The notes under the pieces were generated by a model. That model was not told where the DNA came from. It searched no databases and saw nothing but the letters and a program-made list of their open reading frames with translations. A stretch of DNA of 50,136 bases from Dechloromonas sp. (GTDB lineage Bacteria; Pseudomonadota; Gammaproteobacteria; Burkholderiales; Rhodocyclaceae): NCBI GenBank assembly GCA_008933675.1, contig WBUO01000008.1, positions 1 through 50,136 of the forward strand, in the 5' to 3' direction. Position numbers and translations under genes: made by a program. Below are positions 16,838-27,225 of the stretch, piece by piece (the stretch's first letter is position 1; the number at the start of each line of letters is the position of its first letter).

Positions 16838-19800
16838 ATGACCACGCTACAACGTCTGGCAACCCTGACCTGGCTACAGGTGCTGGCCATTCTCGTGGGC
16901 GCCTGGCTGCTCAGTCTGGCTGCCGAGCAGGTCGACAGCCACTACAACCAGCAGGCGGCCATGCGCCAGACCGATGCCCAGCTCCGGGCGGCCGCCCAAC
17001 GCCTCGAGCGCAACCTGCGCAGCATCCTGCAGATCAACTACGACTTCGCCGCCGCCCTGCCGGGCGATTTCGCCATCGACGAGGAGACGTTGCGGGCACT
17101 TGCCGCAAAGCTGATCGCCGACCACCCCAACGTCATCAACATCACCCTCTCACGCCAGTTCGAAGTCGTCTTCGTCCACCCCTTCGCCGGCAACGAGGCT
17201 GTGCTCGGCATGAACTACGCAAACCGCCCGTACATCATGAGCGCCGTCGAACGGGCGATCGCCCTGCGCGACACGCTGCTGACCGGACCGGTCAGCCTGG
17301 TGCAGAGCGGCCGGCCCGGACTGGTCGGGCGCACCCCCATCTTCATCGCGCCCGCCCCCGGCGCCGCCGATACCTTCAAGGGCGTGGTCTCCTGCGCCAT
17401 CGACCTCGAAGGCGTGCTCGCGGCAGCCGGCCTGCTCGGCAACGACAAGCCCTTCCTGCTGGCCATCCGCGGCCGCGACGGCAGCGGCGCCCAGGGCGAC
17501 CCCTTCTTTGGCGACCCCGAGCTGTTCAGGCAACCCCATGTCGCCATCGACCTCGATCTGCCGGGCGGCCAATGGCGCCTGGCCGCCGCACCGACGTCAG
17601 AAGCCGCCGCCGACCCGCTGCGCCCCTGGCTGATTCGCGGCATCGTCGCGTTGCTCGCATTGCTGCTCATTTTCCGGGCGGTCACCCGCGAAGGCGCCCA
17701 AGCAAGCCCGGAAACACTGCCCGCCAGCCCCCACGGCAGTGGCAGGATCGGCCTGCGCAGCTTCCTGCTCGGCGCACTGATCCTGGTTCTGCTGCCGATT
17801 GTCGCCATCAGCGGCTGGTTTTCCTATCACAACGCCCAGCAGTCGGCCGACCGCTTCGCCCGCAATACCGCCGGCGCCCTCGGTGCCCGCGTGCACGACC
17901 GCGTCGCCGACTTCTTCGAGGTCCCGAAACGCATCGTCGCCTTCAATGTCGAGCAGGCGCGAGCCGGCCTGCTCGACGACGAGCGGCGCGAACGGATGAT
18001 GCAGGGCTTCCTGCTGCAGATCCGCCAGCAACCCTTGCTAACCTTCATCTCGGTCGGCATGGCCGACGGCGAATACTACGCCGGCAGCCGCCCCCCCCTG
18101 GGCAGCGACCGTGGCCTGCGCCTGCTCCACGCACGCCTCGCCGATCAGCGCCGCATGCACATCTACCGGGTCGATGACGCCGCCCGGCGAACGACGCTGG
18201 TCGAACCACCGGCCAGCACCTTCGACGCCCGCAGCCGGCCCTGGTTCATCGCCGCCCGCGACTCCGGGCGGATGGCCTGGTACCCCGCCTACCGCTACGT
18301 GATCAACGATGCGCAGGGGGCCTACGACACCATGGGCATCGGCATGTCGGCCCCGCTCTATGATCCGGCCGGCAAGTTCCTCGGCGTCACCACCGCCGAC
18401 GTCGCCCTGTCGCAGCTTTCCGGCTTCCTGCGCAAGCTGAGCGAGGATTCGGGCGGCATCGCCTTCCTCGCCGAAAGCGATGGCCGGCTGCTCGCCAGTT
18501 CGGGAACGCAACCGATCTACCGGCTGCAGGACGGTCGTACCGAACGGATCGACCTTGCCGGCAGCGGCGAGCCGCTGATCCGCGCCGCCGGCGCCGCCAT
18601 GCGGGCCGCCGGGCAGCCCGAGGGCAACGCCTTCATCAGCATCGATGGCGAACGCTACCTGGTGGACTGGCGCACCCACCCGCTCGAACAGGGACCGGCC
18701 CTGAGCATCGGCATCATCCTGCCGCAGAGCCATTTCGACACCCTGGCCAGCAGCACCTTGCGCAATGTCCTCTATCTCGGCCTGATGGTCGCCGTTTTCA
18801 GCCTCTTCATCGGCCTGCTCGCCAGCAACTGGGTCTCCCGCCCGCTGATCCGGCTGTCGCGGGCCGCTGCCGCGATGGCCGCCGGCAACTGGCAGATCGG
18901 AGAAGCAGAAAACAGCCCGTTGCGTGAAGTCGCCGCCCTGTTTGCCGCGATCAACGACATGGCCGCCCAGTTGCAGCGTCACACCGAAAGCCTGGAGCAA
19001 CAGGCCGCCGACCTGCGCAGCAGCAACGAGCAGTTGCAGACGGAAATCGCCGAACGTCTGAAATCGGAAGCCCACATCCAGGCACTCAACGGCGAGCTCG
19101 AGATCGCCAACCAGACACTGCTCGCCGCCAAGCAGGCCGCCGAAGCCGCCAGCAAGGCCAAATCGGCCTTCCTGGCCAACATGAGCCACGAGTTGCGCAC
19201 ACCGATGCACGGCATCATGGGCATGATCTCGCTGGTCCGCAGCCGGGTCGAGGACGCCAAGATGCGCCACCAGCTGGACCGGGCAAACGAGGCCGCCAAC
19301 CGGCTGCTGCGGATTCTCAACGACATCCTCGATCTGTCGAAGATCGAGGCGGACCGAATGGCGCTGGAAAGCAGCGAATTCACGCTGCTGCAGATCTTCG
19401 ACACGCTCAAGGCCCTGCTCGGCCAGCGCGCTGCCGAAAAGCAGCTCACGCTGCACATCGCTCCCCTGCCCGAAGGTGCCGGGCGGCCGTTCATCGGCGA
19501 CGCCCTGCGCCTGGGCCAGATCCTGATCAACCTGACCGGCAACGCCGTCAAATTCACCGAACACGGCGAGATCGAAGTCCGGGTCAGCATCCTCGAGGAT
19601 GCGGCAGACAGCGCCCACCTGCGCTTCACGGTCCGCGACACCGGCATCGGCATCGGTGCCGACGATCAGCGCCGGCTGTTTTCCGCCTTCGAACAGGCAG
19701 ACAGCTCGATGACCCGCAAGTACGGTGGTACCGGCCTCGGTCTGGCGATCAGCCAGAAGCTGGTGCACATGATGCGCGGCGAAATCGGTGTCGATAGCCG

Positions 19801-20329
19801 CCCCGGACAAGGCAGCACGTTCTGGTTCACCGTCCGCCTGGACAAGGCCGCGGAAAGCACCGCACCGCCGCTCCCCGCGGACGAGGGTGGAATGGCCGAG
19901 CGGCGCCTGCGCCTGGCGCACGGCGGTGCGCGCATCCTGCTCGCCGAAGACGAGCCGATCAACCAGGAAGTCGCCAGCGAGCTGCTGGCCCTGGCCGGCC
20001 TGCAGGTCGACATCGCCGACAACGGCGAGCACGCCGTCCGCCTGGCCCGCGAAACCCGCTACGCCGCCATCCTGATGGACATGCAGATGCCGCTGCTGAA
20101 CGGTCTGGAGGCCACGCTGGCCATCCGCGCCGACAGCCAGAACCGGCAGACGCCCATCCTGGCGATGACCGCCAACGCCTTCGCCGAAGACAGACAGCGC
20201 TGCCTGGCCGCCGGCATGAACGATCACATCGGCAAACCGGTCATTCCCGAGCAGTTGTACGCCACCTTGCTGCACTGGCTGGACGCCGGCGACGGGCCGA
20301 AGAAGGCGCTTCAGCCGGGTGAAGGATAA
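16838..20329 (+). CDS. Hybrid sensor histidine kinase with CHASE and dCache sensors
   Basis: A 1163-residue membrane phosphorelay kinase. Order: helix (~13-31); CHASE-like periplasmic domain (~60-200, with VINITLSRQFEVVFVHPF and an AVLGMNYANRP loop); helices at ~265-285 and ~307-330; a second periplasmic domain of dCache type (~345-600, with RSRPWFIAARDSG and YDTMGIGMSAPLYDPAG); a fourth helix at ~643; HAMP; coiled coil; HisKA with H784 in NMSHELRTPMHGIM; HATPase (GTGLGLAIS); and a receiver with D1081 in ILMDMQMPLLNG. No HPt is present. The ATG at 16838 begins a clean N-terminal helix and was chosen over a longer overlapping frame. Two sensors in one chain suggest integration of two signals. 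A 26-base stretch of its 3' end recurs at 23021. Confidence 0.9.
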   Translation: MTTLQRLATLTWLQVLAILVGAWLLSLAAEQVDSHYNQQAAMRQTDAQLRAAAQRLERNLRSILQINYDFAAALPGDFAIDEETLRALAAKLIADHPNVINITLSRQFEVVFVHPFAGNEAVLGMNYANRPYIMSAVERAIALRDTLLTGPVSLVQSGRPGLVGRTPIFIAPAPGAADTFKGVVSCAIDLEGVLAAAGLLGNDKPFLLAIRGRDGSGAQGDPFFGDPELFRQPHVAIDLDLPGGQWRLAAAPTSEAAADPLRPWLIRGIVALLALLLIFRAVTREGAQASPETLPASPHGSGRIGLRSFLLGALILVLLPIVAISGWFSYHNAQQSADRFARNTAGALGARVHDRVADFFEVPKRIVAFNVEQARAGLLDDERRERMMQGFLLQIRQQPLLTFISVGMADGEYYAGSRPPLGSDRGLRLLHARLADQRRMHIYRVDDAARRTTLVEPPASTFDARSRPWFIAARDSGRMAWYPAYRYVINDAQGAYDTMGIGMSAPLYDPAGKFLGVTTADVALSQLSGFLRKLSEDSGGIAFLAESDGRLLASSGTQPIYRLQDGRTERIDLAGSGEPLIRAAGAAMRAAGQPEGNAFISIDGERYLVDWRTHPLEQGPALSIGIILPQSHFDTLASSTLRNVLYLGLMVAVFSLFIGLLASNWVSRPLIRLSRAAAAMAAGNWQIGEAENSPLREVAALFAAINDMAAQLQRHTESLEQQAADLRSSNEQLQTEIAERLKSEAHIQALNGELEIANQTLLAAKQAAEAASKAKSAFLANMSHELRTPMHGIMGMISLVRSRVEDAKMRHQLDRANEAANRLLRILNDILDLSKIEADRMALESSEFTLLQIFDTLKALLGQRAAEKQLTLHIAPLPEGAGRPFIGDALRLGQILINLTGNAVKFTEHGEIEVRVSILEDAADSAHLRFTVRDTGIGIGADDQRRLFSAFEQADSSMTRKYGGTGLGLAISQKLVHMMRGEIGVDSRPGQGSTFWFTVRLDKAAESTAPPLPADEGGMAERRLRLAHGGARILLAEDEPINQEVASELLALAGLQVDIADNGEHAVRLARETRYAAILMDMQMPLLNGLEATLAIRADSQNRQTPILAMTANAFAEDRQRCLAAGMNDHIGKPVIPEQLYATLLHWLDAGDGPKKALQPGEG

Positions 20330-20532
20330 CGGCATTGCTCCAGCGCCCGTTGCGCAGCCGTGCCGGATTGCGAATTGATGCCCCGTACCTCGCTGCCAGT
20401 TGGAGAAAGGGGGCTCAATAAGCTATTGTCAATAAAAGCCTTGGAACCGCCACTTCACGAATGGCGGAACGTCTGCGCATGACGGCAGTCACGACATGCC
20501 GCCTGGCACCAGGCCTCACCAAGGAGCACGAC

Positions 20533-22986
20533 ATGAGGGGGAAAGGAATGTCTGCCGGCTGGCGCCGCCATCTGCTGGCCTGCCTTCTGCAGCTTGCGCT
20601 GGCAAGCGGACTTGCTGCGTCGCAGGAATCTCCCCAGGTGCTCGTACTCATGTCCTACCATCACGGCTACACGTGGGAGGACCGCATCCTGGACGGTTTC
20701 GAGGAATGGGGTGGCGTCATGGCCGGCCGCCCCGTGCTGCACGTGGAGTGGATGGATACCAAGCGGCTCCCGGCGACCGAACCGCGCCTGCGCTTCGCCC
20801 GCTATCTGGCCGAGAAATACGCCGGCCGGCGTTTCGATCTGCTGATGACAGCGGATGACAATGCGCTGGAGTTCGCCGTGCAACAGAAGATGTTCGCCGA
20901 CACGCCGATTGTCTTCGGCGGCATCAATGGCGACCCGCGGAAGATCATCGGCACTCGCCGCGGCGTCACCGGCGTGGCGGAACGCTTCGATCTGGTCAGC
21001 ACCCTCGGGCTGGCTCAGCAACTTCACCCCGAGGTCAGGCGGCTGGTATTCCTGACCCCGGCCGACGAATCGGGTGCAGGTATCCGGGAGCACACCAGCG
21101 ATGCCCTGGCGCGCCTGGGAAGCAAGGTCCAGGTCGAGCACTGGGTGACGCGGAGTCTTGCCGAAGTGGAGGGGCGCCTGCCTGCCCTGGGAGAAGACAC
21201 GCTGCTCTTCGCCCTGGGAGCCCAGCCCCAGGTGGAAGGCGGACGGCCGTTCGGCCCGGAGGAACTGGTGTCCTACGTACATGCCCGCACCAACCGCCCG
21301 GTCTATTCCGATCTGGATGCCACTGTCGGCCACGGTGCCCTGGGCGGCTACATGAACAGCGGCCTCGAGAACGGTCGCCTGATGGCACGCATGGCCCAGC
21401 GCGTGCTCGCCGGAGAGCGCCCGGAAGATATCCCCATCGTCTATGAAACCCCGCTCGCCCGGATCTTCGATTACCGGGAACTGCGGCGCTTCGGCATCGA
21501 TGCTCGCGATCTGCCCGCCGACAGCCAGCTGCTCAACCGGCCCCCCTCCATCTTCGACCCCGAATACCGCAACACCCTGCTCGGTTTCAGCGCCATCATC
21601 GCCTTGCTTCTCCTCCTGCTTGCGGGCGTCATGATCCGCGGACGCATCCTGGCTTCCCGCCATGCCGCCCTGCATCATCAGGCCACCCACGACGACCTGA
21701 CCGGATTGCCGAACCGCGCCTGGCTGAACGAGCAGCTGTTTCAGCGAAACTGGGGTGGCGGACGTAGCGTGGCCCTGGTGATGATGGACATCAACCGCTT
21801 CCAGCTGATCAACGATACCTATGGCCACTCCTTCGGTGACGAGGTGGTCTCCGGCGTGGCAAAGCGGCTGGCCGGCATTCTCGATGCGCACACCCGGCTG
21901 GTGCGCTTCAGCGGTGACTCCTTCGTCATTCTGCGCCGGCTTGACGACCCCCTCCATCTGCAGAACCTGTGCGCCCAGTGCGAACGGATCATGCTGGAGC
22001 CCTTCCAGGTAAGCGGACACCGGCTGACCGTCTCAGCGGCCTTCGGGGTTGCCCACGCCAAGCCGGATGAAATCGACCGGGACCGCCTGTTGCGCGAGGC
22101 CGATACCGCCATGCATGAAGCGAAGCGGGAACGCGGCAACCATGTGGTGGTATTCGACGGGAACATCCACGAACGGGCCTTGCGCCAGTTCCGCCTGGAA
22201 GCCTGGCTCCCCAATGCCGTGGCCAACGGCGAAATCCAGGTGTATTTCCAGCCCATCATAGACGCCAGCGGTGGCGGCATCGCCGGATTCGAGGCTCTGG
22301 CCCGCTGGCAGCACCCGGAACTGGGTTGGGTGCCCCCCCCGGAGTTCATCTGCGCCGCCATCGAGACCGGCTGCATACGGGAGCTGACACTGGGCATGCT
22401 GCGCTCGGCCAGCAGGGCCTTCATTCCCTACCTGAAGGCCAACTCCCACCCCTACCTGGCGGTGAATGTATCGGTCAGCGACATCAATACCGACGATTTT
22501 CCGGAGCATGTGGCAGCTATCCTGGCCGAAGAGGGAATGCCTGCCGAACGGCTGGTCCTGGAGGTTACCGAGGACATGCTGCTGGGAGATGGCGGCAACG
22601 CGCCGCAGGTACTGAGCCGCCTGCGAGCCTTGGGGCTGCGCATCGCCATCGATGACTTCGGGACAGGCTATTCATCCATGAGCTACCTCTCCAGCTTCAT
22701 GGTGAACATCATCAAGATTGACCAGTCTTTCGTGCGCAACCTGGCCAACAGTCCGTCGGACCAGAAGATCGTGCGCGCCATCGTCTCGATGGCGGCCGAT
22801 CTTGAACTGAGCGTCGTCACCGAGGGGGTGGAGACGCCCGAGCAGCTGGAACTGCTACGCCAGATGGGATGCGAGCTGTTGCAGGGCTACTTCTACGGTC
22901 GCCCCCAACCAGCCGATAGTTGGCTGGGCGAAAAAGGACTGGATCGGGCTTCGAGAAGCACGCCTCAAACTGGCAGCGGACCTTGA
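20533..22986 (+). CDS. ABC-type periplasmic sensor with degenerate GGDEF and EAL domains
   Basis: An 817-residue c-di-GMP protein. The ATG at 20533 follows AAGGAG by six bases. A signal peptide is followed by an ABC-transporter substrate-binding-like sensor (~35-345, PF04392 type: VLVLMSYHHGYTWEDRIL), one membrane helix (~350-375), a GGDEF domain, then an EAL domain. The GGDEF signature reads SGDSF (460-464), so cyclase activity is unlikely. The EAL domain looks active: EALARW (from residue 587), NVSVSDIN, LEVTED, IDDFGTGYSS and KIDQSF are present. The likely output is c-di-GMP hydrolysis controlled by a periplasmic ligand. It follows the CHASE kinase by about 200 bases and is followed by a duplicated scrap of that kinase gene, so this locus has been rearranged. 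Confidence 0.88.
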   Translation: MRGKGMSAGWRRHLLACLLQLALASGLAASQESPQVLVLMSYHHGYTWEDRILDGFEEWGGVMAGRPVLHVEWMDTKRLPATEPRLRFARYLAEKYAGRRFDLLMTADDNALEFAVQQKMFADTPIVFGGINGDPRKIIGTRRGVTGVAERFDLVSTLGLAQQLHPEVRRLVFLTPADESGAGIREHTSDALARLGSKVQVEHWVTRSLAEVEGRLPALGEDTLLFALGAQPQVEGGRPFGPEELVSYVHARTNRPVYSDLDATVGHGALGGYMNSGLENGRLMARMAQRVLAGERPEDIPIVYETPLARIFDYRELRRFGIDARDLPADSQLLNRPPSIFDPEYRNTLLGFSAIIALLLLLLAGVMIRGRILASRHAALHHQATHDDLTGLPNRAWLNEQLFQRNWGGGRSVALVMMDINRFQLINDTYGHSFGDEVVSGVAKRLAGILDAHTRLVRFSGDSFVILRRLDDPLHLQNLCAQCERIMLEPFQVSGHRLTVSAAFGVAHAKPDEIDRDRLLREADTAMHEAKRERGNHVVVFDGNIHERALRQFRLEAWLPNAVANGEIQVYFQPIIDASGGGIAGFEALARWQHPELGWVPPPEFICAAIETGCIRELTLGMLRSASRAFIPYLKANSHPYLAVNVSVSDINTDDFPEHVAAILAEEGMPAERLVLEVTEDMLLGDGGNAPQVLSRLRALGLRIAIDDFGTGYSSMSYLSSFMVNIIKIDQSFVRNLANSPSDQKIVRAIVSMAADLELSVVTEGVETPEQLELLRQMGCELLQGYFYGRPQPADSWLGEKGLDRASRSTPQTGSGP

Positions 22987-23020
22987 ACGGAGGCACCGGG
23001 GTCCGGGCGACGAACAGTCA

Positions 23021-23062
23021 TACGCCACCTTGCTGCACTGGCTGGAGCAGCCGGCAAACTGA
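23021..23062 (+). pseudogene. Remnant of a hybrid-kinase 3' end
   Basis: Bases 23021-23046 repeat exactly the 26 bases at 20258-20283 near the end of the CHASE kinase (YATLLHWL). The copy then reads EQPAN and a stop. Upstream bases also resemble the kinase (DEQS beside PEQL). It is the tail of a receiver domain, left behind either by insertion of the GGDEF/EAL gene into the kinase end or by loss of a kinase paralogue. Confidence 0.7.
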
Positions 23063-23072
23063 AAATCGGCCG

Positions 23073-23104
23073 AAAAAAAACCGAAGGCAATGCCTTCGGC
23101 TTTT
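23073..23104. terminator. Bidirectional intrinsic terminator
   Basis: An eight-base-pair perfect stem (CCGAAGGC, 23081-23088; GCCTTCGG, 23092-23099) with loop AAT is flanked by eight A on the left and CTTTT on the right. It can end transcription of the plus-strand GGDEF/EAL unit and of minus-strand ybiT, whose stop is 26 bases away. Confidence 0.85.
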
Positions 23105-23129
23105 GGCCTGACAGCCCGCAGGCCGCTAC

Positions 23130-24752
<1,623 letters not shown>

Positions 24753-24913
24753 GGCGATTCCGATCTGCGAATTGGTAAAAACAAGCGGTAAAACGAAGGC
24801 GCGAATTTTACCTGCTTTCAAGGACTTGATCCGGATCAGGGAGTATTTTGCTGCACCGCGGTGTAACATGCCGGCCAACAATTACTCGCCGTCACGGCCC
24901 CGAGAGACAGCCC

Positions 24914-26200
24914 ATGGTTCCCCACCTCACCACCGCCCTCAGCGGCCCCCTGCTTGAACTGGAGCGCCGCTTCCTCGAAGCCAGTCCGCAGATCGAGCAA
25001 TGGCTGCGCGCCCAGTGGCAGGAATACACCCCGCCCTTCTACTCCTCGGTCGACCTGCGCAATTCCGGCTTCAAGCTGGCGCCGGTCGATACCAACCTGT
25101 TCCCCGGCGGCTTCAACAATCTGAATCCGGCCTTCCTGCCACTTTGCGTGCAGGCGGCGATGAGCGCCATCGAGAAATTCTGCCCGGAAGCCAAGCGCCT
25201 GCTGCTGATTCCCGAGAACCACACGCGCAACCAGTTCTACCTGCAGAACGTCGCGCAGATTGCCGCCGTGCTCAAGCAGACCGGGCTGGAAGTGCGCATC
25301 GGCTCGCTGATTCCCGATCTCGCCGGACCGACCCCGGTCGAGCTGCCGAACGGCCAGAACCTGCTGCTCGAACCGCTGCGCCGGCAGGGCAACCGCATCG
25401 GCGTCGACGGTTTCGAACCCTGCGCGATCCTGCTCAACAACGATCTGTCGGCCGGCATCCCGGACGCCCTGCGCAATCTCGACGAACAGTACGTGCTGCC
25501 GCCGCTGCACGCCGGCTGGGCGGTACGCCGCAAATCCAACCACTTCGCCGCCTACGACCAGGTCGCCAATGATTTCGCGACGGCCATCGGCATCGACCCG
25601 TGGCGCATCAACCCGGCCTTCTCGGTCTGCCGCAGCATCAATTTCCACGAGCGCCAGGGCGAGGAATGCCTGGTCGCCAACGTCACCGCCGTGCTCGACA
25701 TCGTCCGCGAGAAATACAAGGAATACGGCATCGCCGAGACGCCCTACGTGGTCGTCAAGGCCGACGCCGGCACCTACGGTATGGGCGTCATGACGGTGCG
25801 CGATGCCGACGAGCTGATTGCGCTGAACCGCAAGCAGCGCAACAAGATGAGCGTCGTCAAGGAAGGCCTGGAAGTCTCCGAGGTGCTGATCCAGGAGGGC
25901 GTGCATTCCTTCGAGACCCTCAACGACGCGGTCGCCGAGCCGGTCATCTACATGATCGACCGCTATGTCGTCGGCGGCTTCTACCGGGTACATACCGGGC
26001 GCGGCAAGGACGAGAACCTGAACGCGCCGGGCATGCATTTCGAGCCGCTGGCCTTCGACACCGGCTGCAACCTGCCCGACTACCGCTGCGGCAATCCGGA
26101 TTCGCCGCCCAACCGCTTCTACGCCTACGGCGTCGTCGGCCGCCTGGCCTGCCTGGCCGCCGCCGTCGAGCTGGAGCGCACGGCCCCGGCCGCCGACTGA
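24914..26200 (+). CDS. gshA: Glutamate-cysteine ligase (betaproteobacterial GshA family)
   Basis: Joins glutamate and cysteine, the first step of glutathione synthesis. The 428-residue protein belongs to the separate GshA family (PF08886 type) rather than the E. coli fold group. It shows FYSSVDLRNSGFKLAPVDTN, FPGGFNNLNPAFL, IPENHTRNQFYLQNV and the ATP-grasp-like VVVKADAGTYGMGVMTV. The ATG at 24914 gives the usual N-terminus; an in-frame upstream ATG at 24848 adds 22 unconvincing residues. gshB starts 5 bases after the stop, so both glutathione steps are in one transcript, with apbE overlapping behind. Confidence 0.92.
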   Translation: MVPHLTTALSGPLLELERRFLEASPQIEQWLRAQWQEYTPPFYSSVDLRNSGFKLAPVDTNLFPGGFNNLNPAFLPLCVQAAMSAIEKFCPEAKRLLLIPENHTRNQFYLQNVAQIAAVLKQTGLEVRIGSLIPDLAGPTPVELPNGQNLLLEPLRRQGNRIGVDGFEPCAILLNNDLSAGIPDALRNLDEQYVLPPLHAGWAVRRKSNHFAAYDQVANDFATAIGIDPWRINPAFSVCRSINFHERQGEECLVANVTAVLDIVREKYKEYGIAETPYVVVKADAGTYGMGVMTVRDADELIALNRKQRNKMSVVKEGLEVSEVLIQEGVHSFETLNDAVAEPVIYMIDRYVVGGFYRVHTGRGKDENLNAPGMHFEPLAFDTGCNLPDYRCGNPDSPPNRFYAYGVVGRLACLAAAVELERTAPAAD

Positions 26201-26205
26201 GCGGC

Positions 26206-27225
26206 GTGGCCCAGCAACTCCATTTCGAGAAACACCTGCTCGGCGGCTCTGCCCAGCCGCTGCGCCTGGCTTTCGTCACCGATCCACTGGCCGGCATGAA
26301 GGCCTGGAAGGATTCGACCATCGCCATGATGCGCGCCGGCGAACACCACGGCCACGAAGTCTTCGCCATCGACAGCGCCAGCCTCTGCTGGCGCCGGCCG
26401 GAAGCCCACCACCCCGGTGGCGTCTATGGCGAGGCGCGCCACCTGCACCTGCGCCCGGACGACCACGACTGGTTCCGCGAGACCGGCTGCGAATGGCGGC
26501 CGCTGAAGAGCTTCGACGCCGTCGTGATGCGCCGCGATCCGCCCTTCGACAGCGAATACCTGGCCGCCACCTGGCTGCTGGAGCGGGCCGAGGCCGAGGG
26601 CGTCAAGGTCTTCAACCGGCCGCGCGCCCTGCGCGACCACTCGGAAAAGCTGGCCATCGCCGAATTCCCGCAATTCGCCCCGGAAACCCTGGTCGCCCGC
26701 GACCTCAACCAGTTGCAGCACTTCATCGACGAGCAGCGCGACGTCATCGTCAAGCCGCTCGACGCCATGGGTGGCGCCGGCATCTTCCGCATCCACCGCA
26801 ACGACCCGAACCGCAACGTCATCCTCGAAACACTGACCGGCGACGGCCGGCAGACCATCATGGCGCAGCGTTACCTGCCGGAGATTTCCCTCGGTGACAA
26901 ACGCATCCTGCTGATCGGCGGCAAGGCCGTGCCCTGGTGCCTGGCGCGCATCCCCAAGGCCGGCGAGACACGCGGCAACCTGGCCGCCGGCGGCACCGGC
27001 GTCGCCCAGGAACTGACGGCGCGCGACCGCGAGATCGCCGAGACGCTGGCACCGCTGCTGTTGAAACGCGGCCTGATGCTGGTCGGCATCGACGTCATCG
27101 GCGACCATCTCACCGAAATCAACGTCACCAGTCCCACCTGCATGGTGGAAATCCGCCAGCAGACCGGCTTCGACGCCGCCGGCGCCTTCATCACCGCCAT
27201 CGAACACGCATGCGGACTGTCCTGA
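26206..27225 (+). CDS. gshB: Glutathione synthetase
   Basis: Adds glycine to gamma-glutamylcysteine using ATP, completing glutathione. The 339-residue ATP-grasp enzyme shows LRLAFVTDPLAGMKAWKDST at the N-terminus, VIVKPLDAMGGAGIFRIH (ATP loop), and the C-terminal MLVGIDVIGDHLTEINVTSP with metal-binding residues. The GTG at 26206 is the only start close to the conserved N-terminus and gives about 18 extra residues relative to E. coli. It follows gshA by 5 bases and its end overlaps the apbE start by 16 bases, so the three genes are probably one operon. Confidence 0.93.
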   Translation: MAQQLHFEKHLLGGSAQPLRLAFVTDPLAGMKAWKDSTIAMMRAGEHHGHEVFAIDSASLCWRRPEAHHPGGVYGEARHLHLRPDDHDWFRETGCEWRPLKSFDAVVMRRDPPFDSEYLAATWLLERAEAEGVKVFNRPRALRDHSEKLAIAEFPQFAPETLVARDLNQLQHFIDEQRDVIVKPLDAMGGAGIFRIHRNDPNRNVILETLTGDGRQTIMAQRYLPEISLGDKRILLIGGKAVPWCLARIPKAGETRGNLAAGGTGVAQELTARDREIAETLAPLLLKRGLMLVGIDVIGDHLTEINVTSPTCMVEIRQQTGFDAAGAFITAIEHACGLS

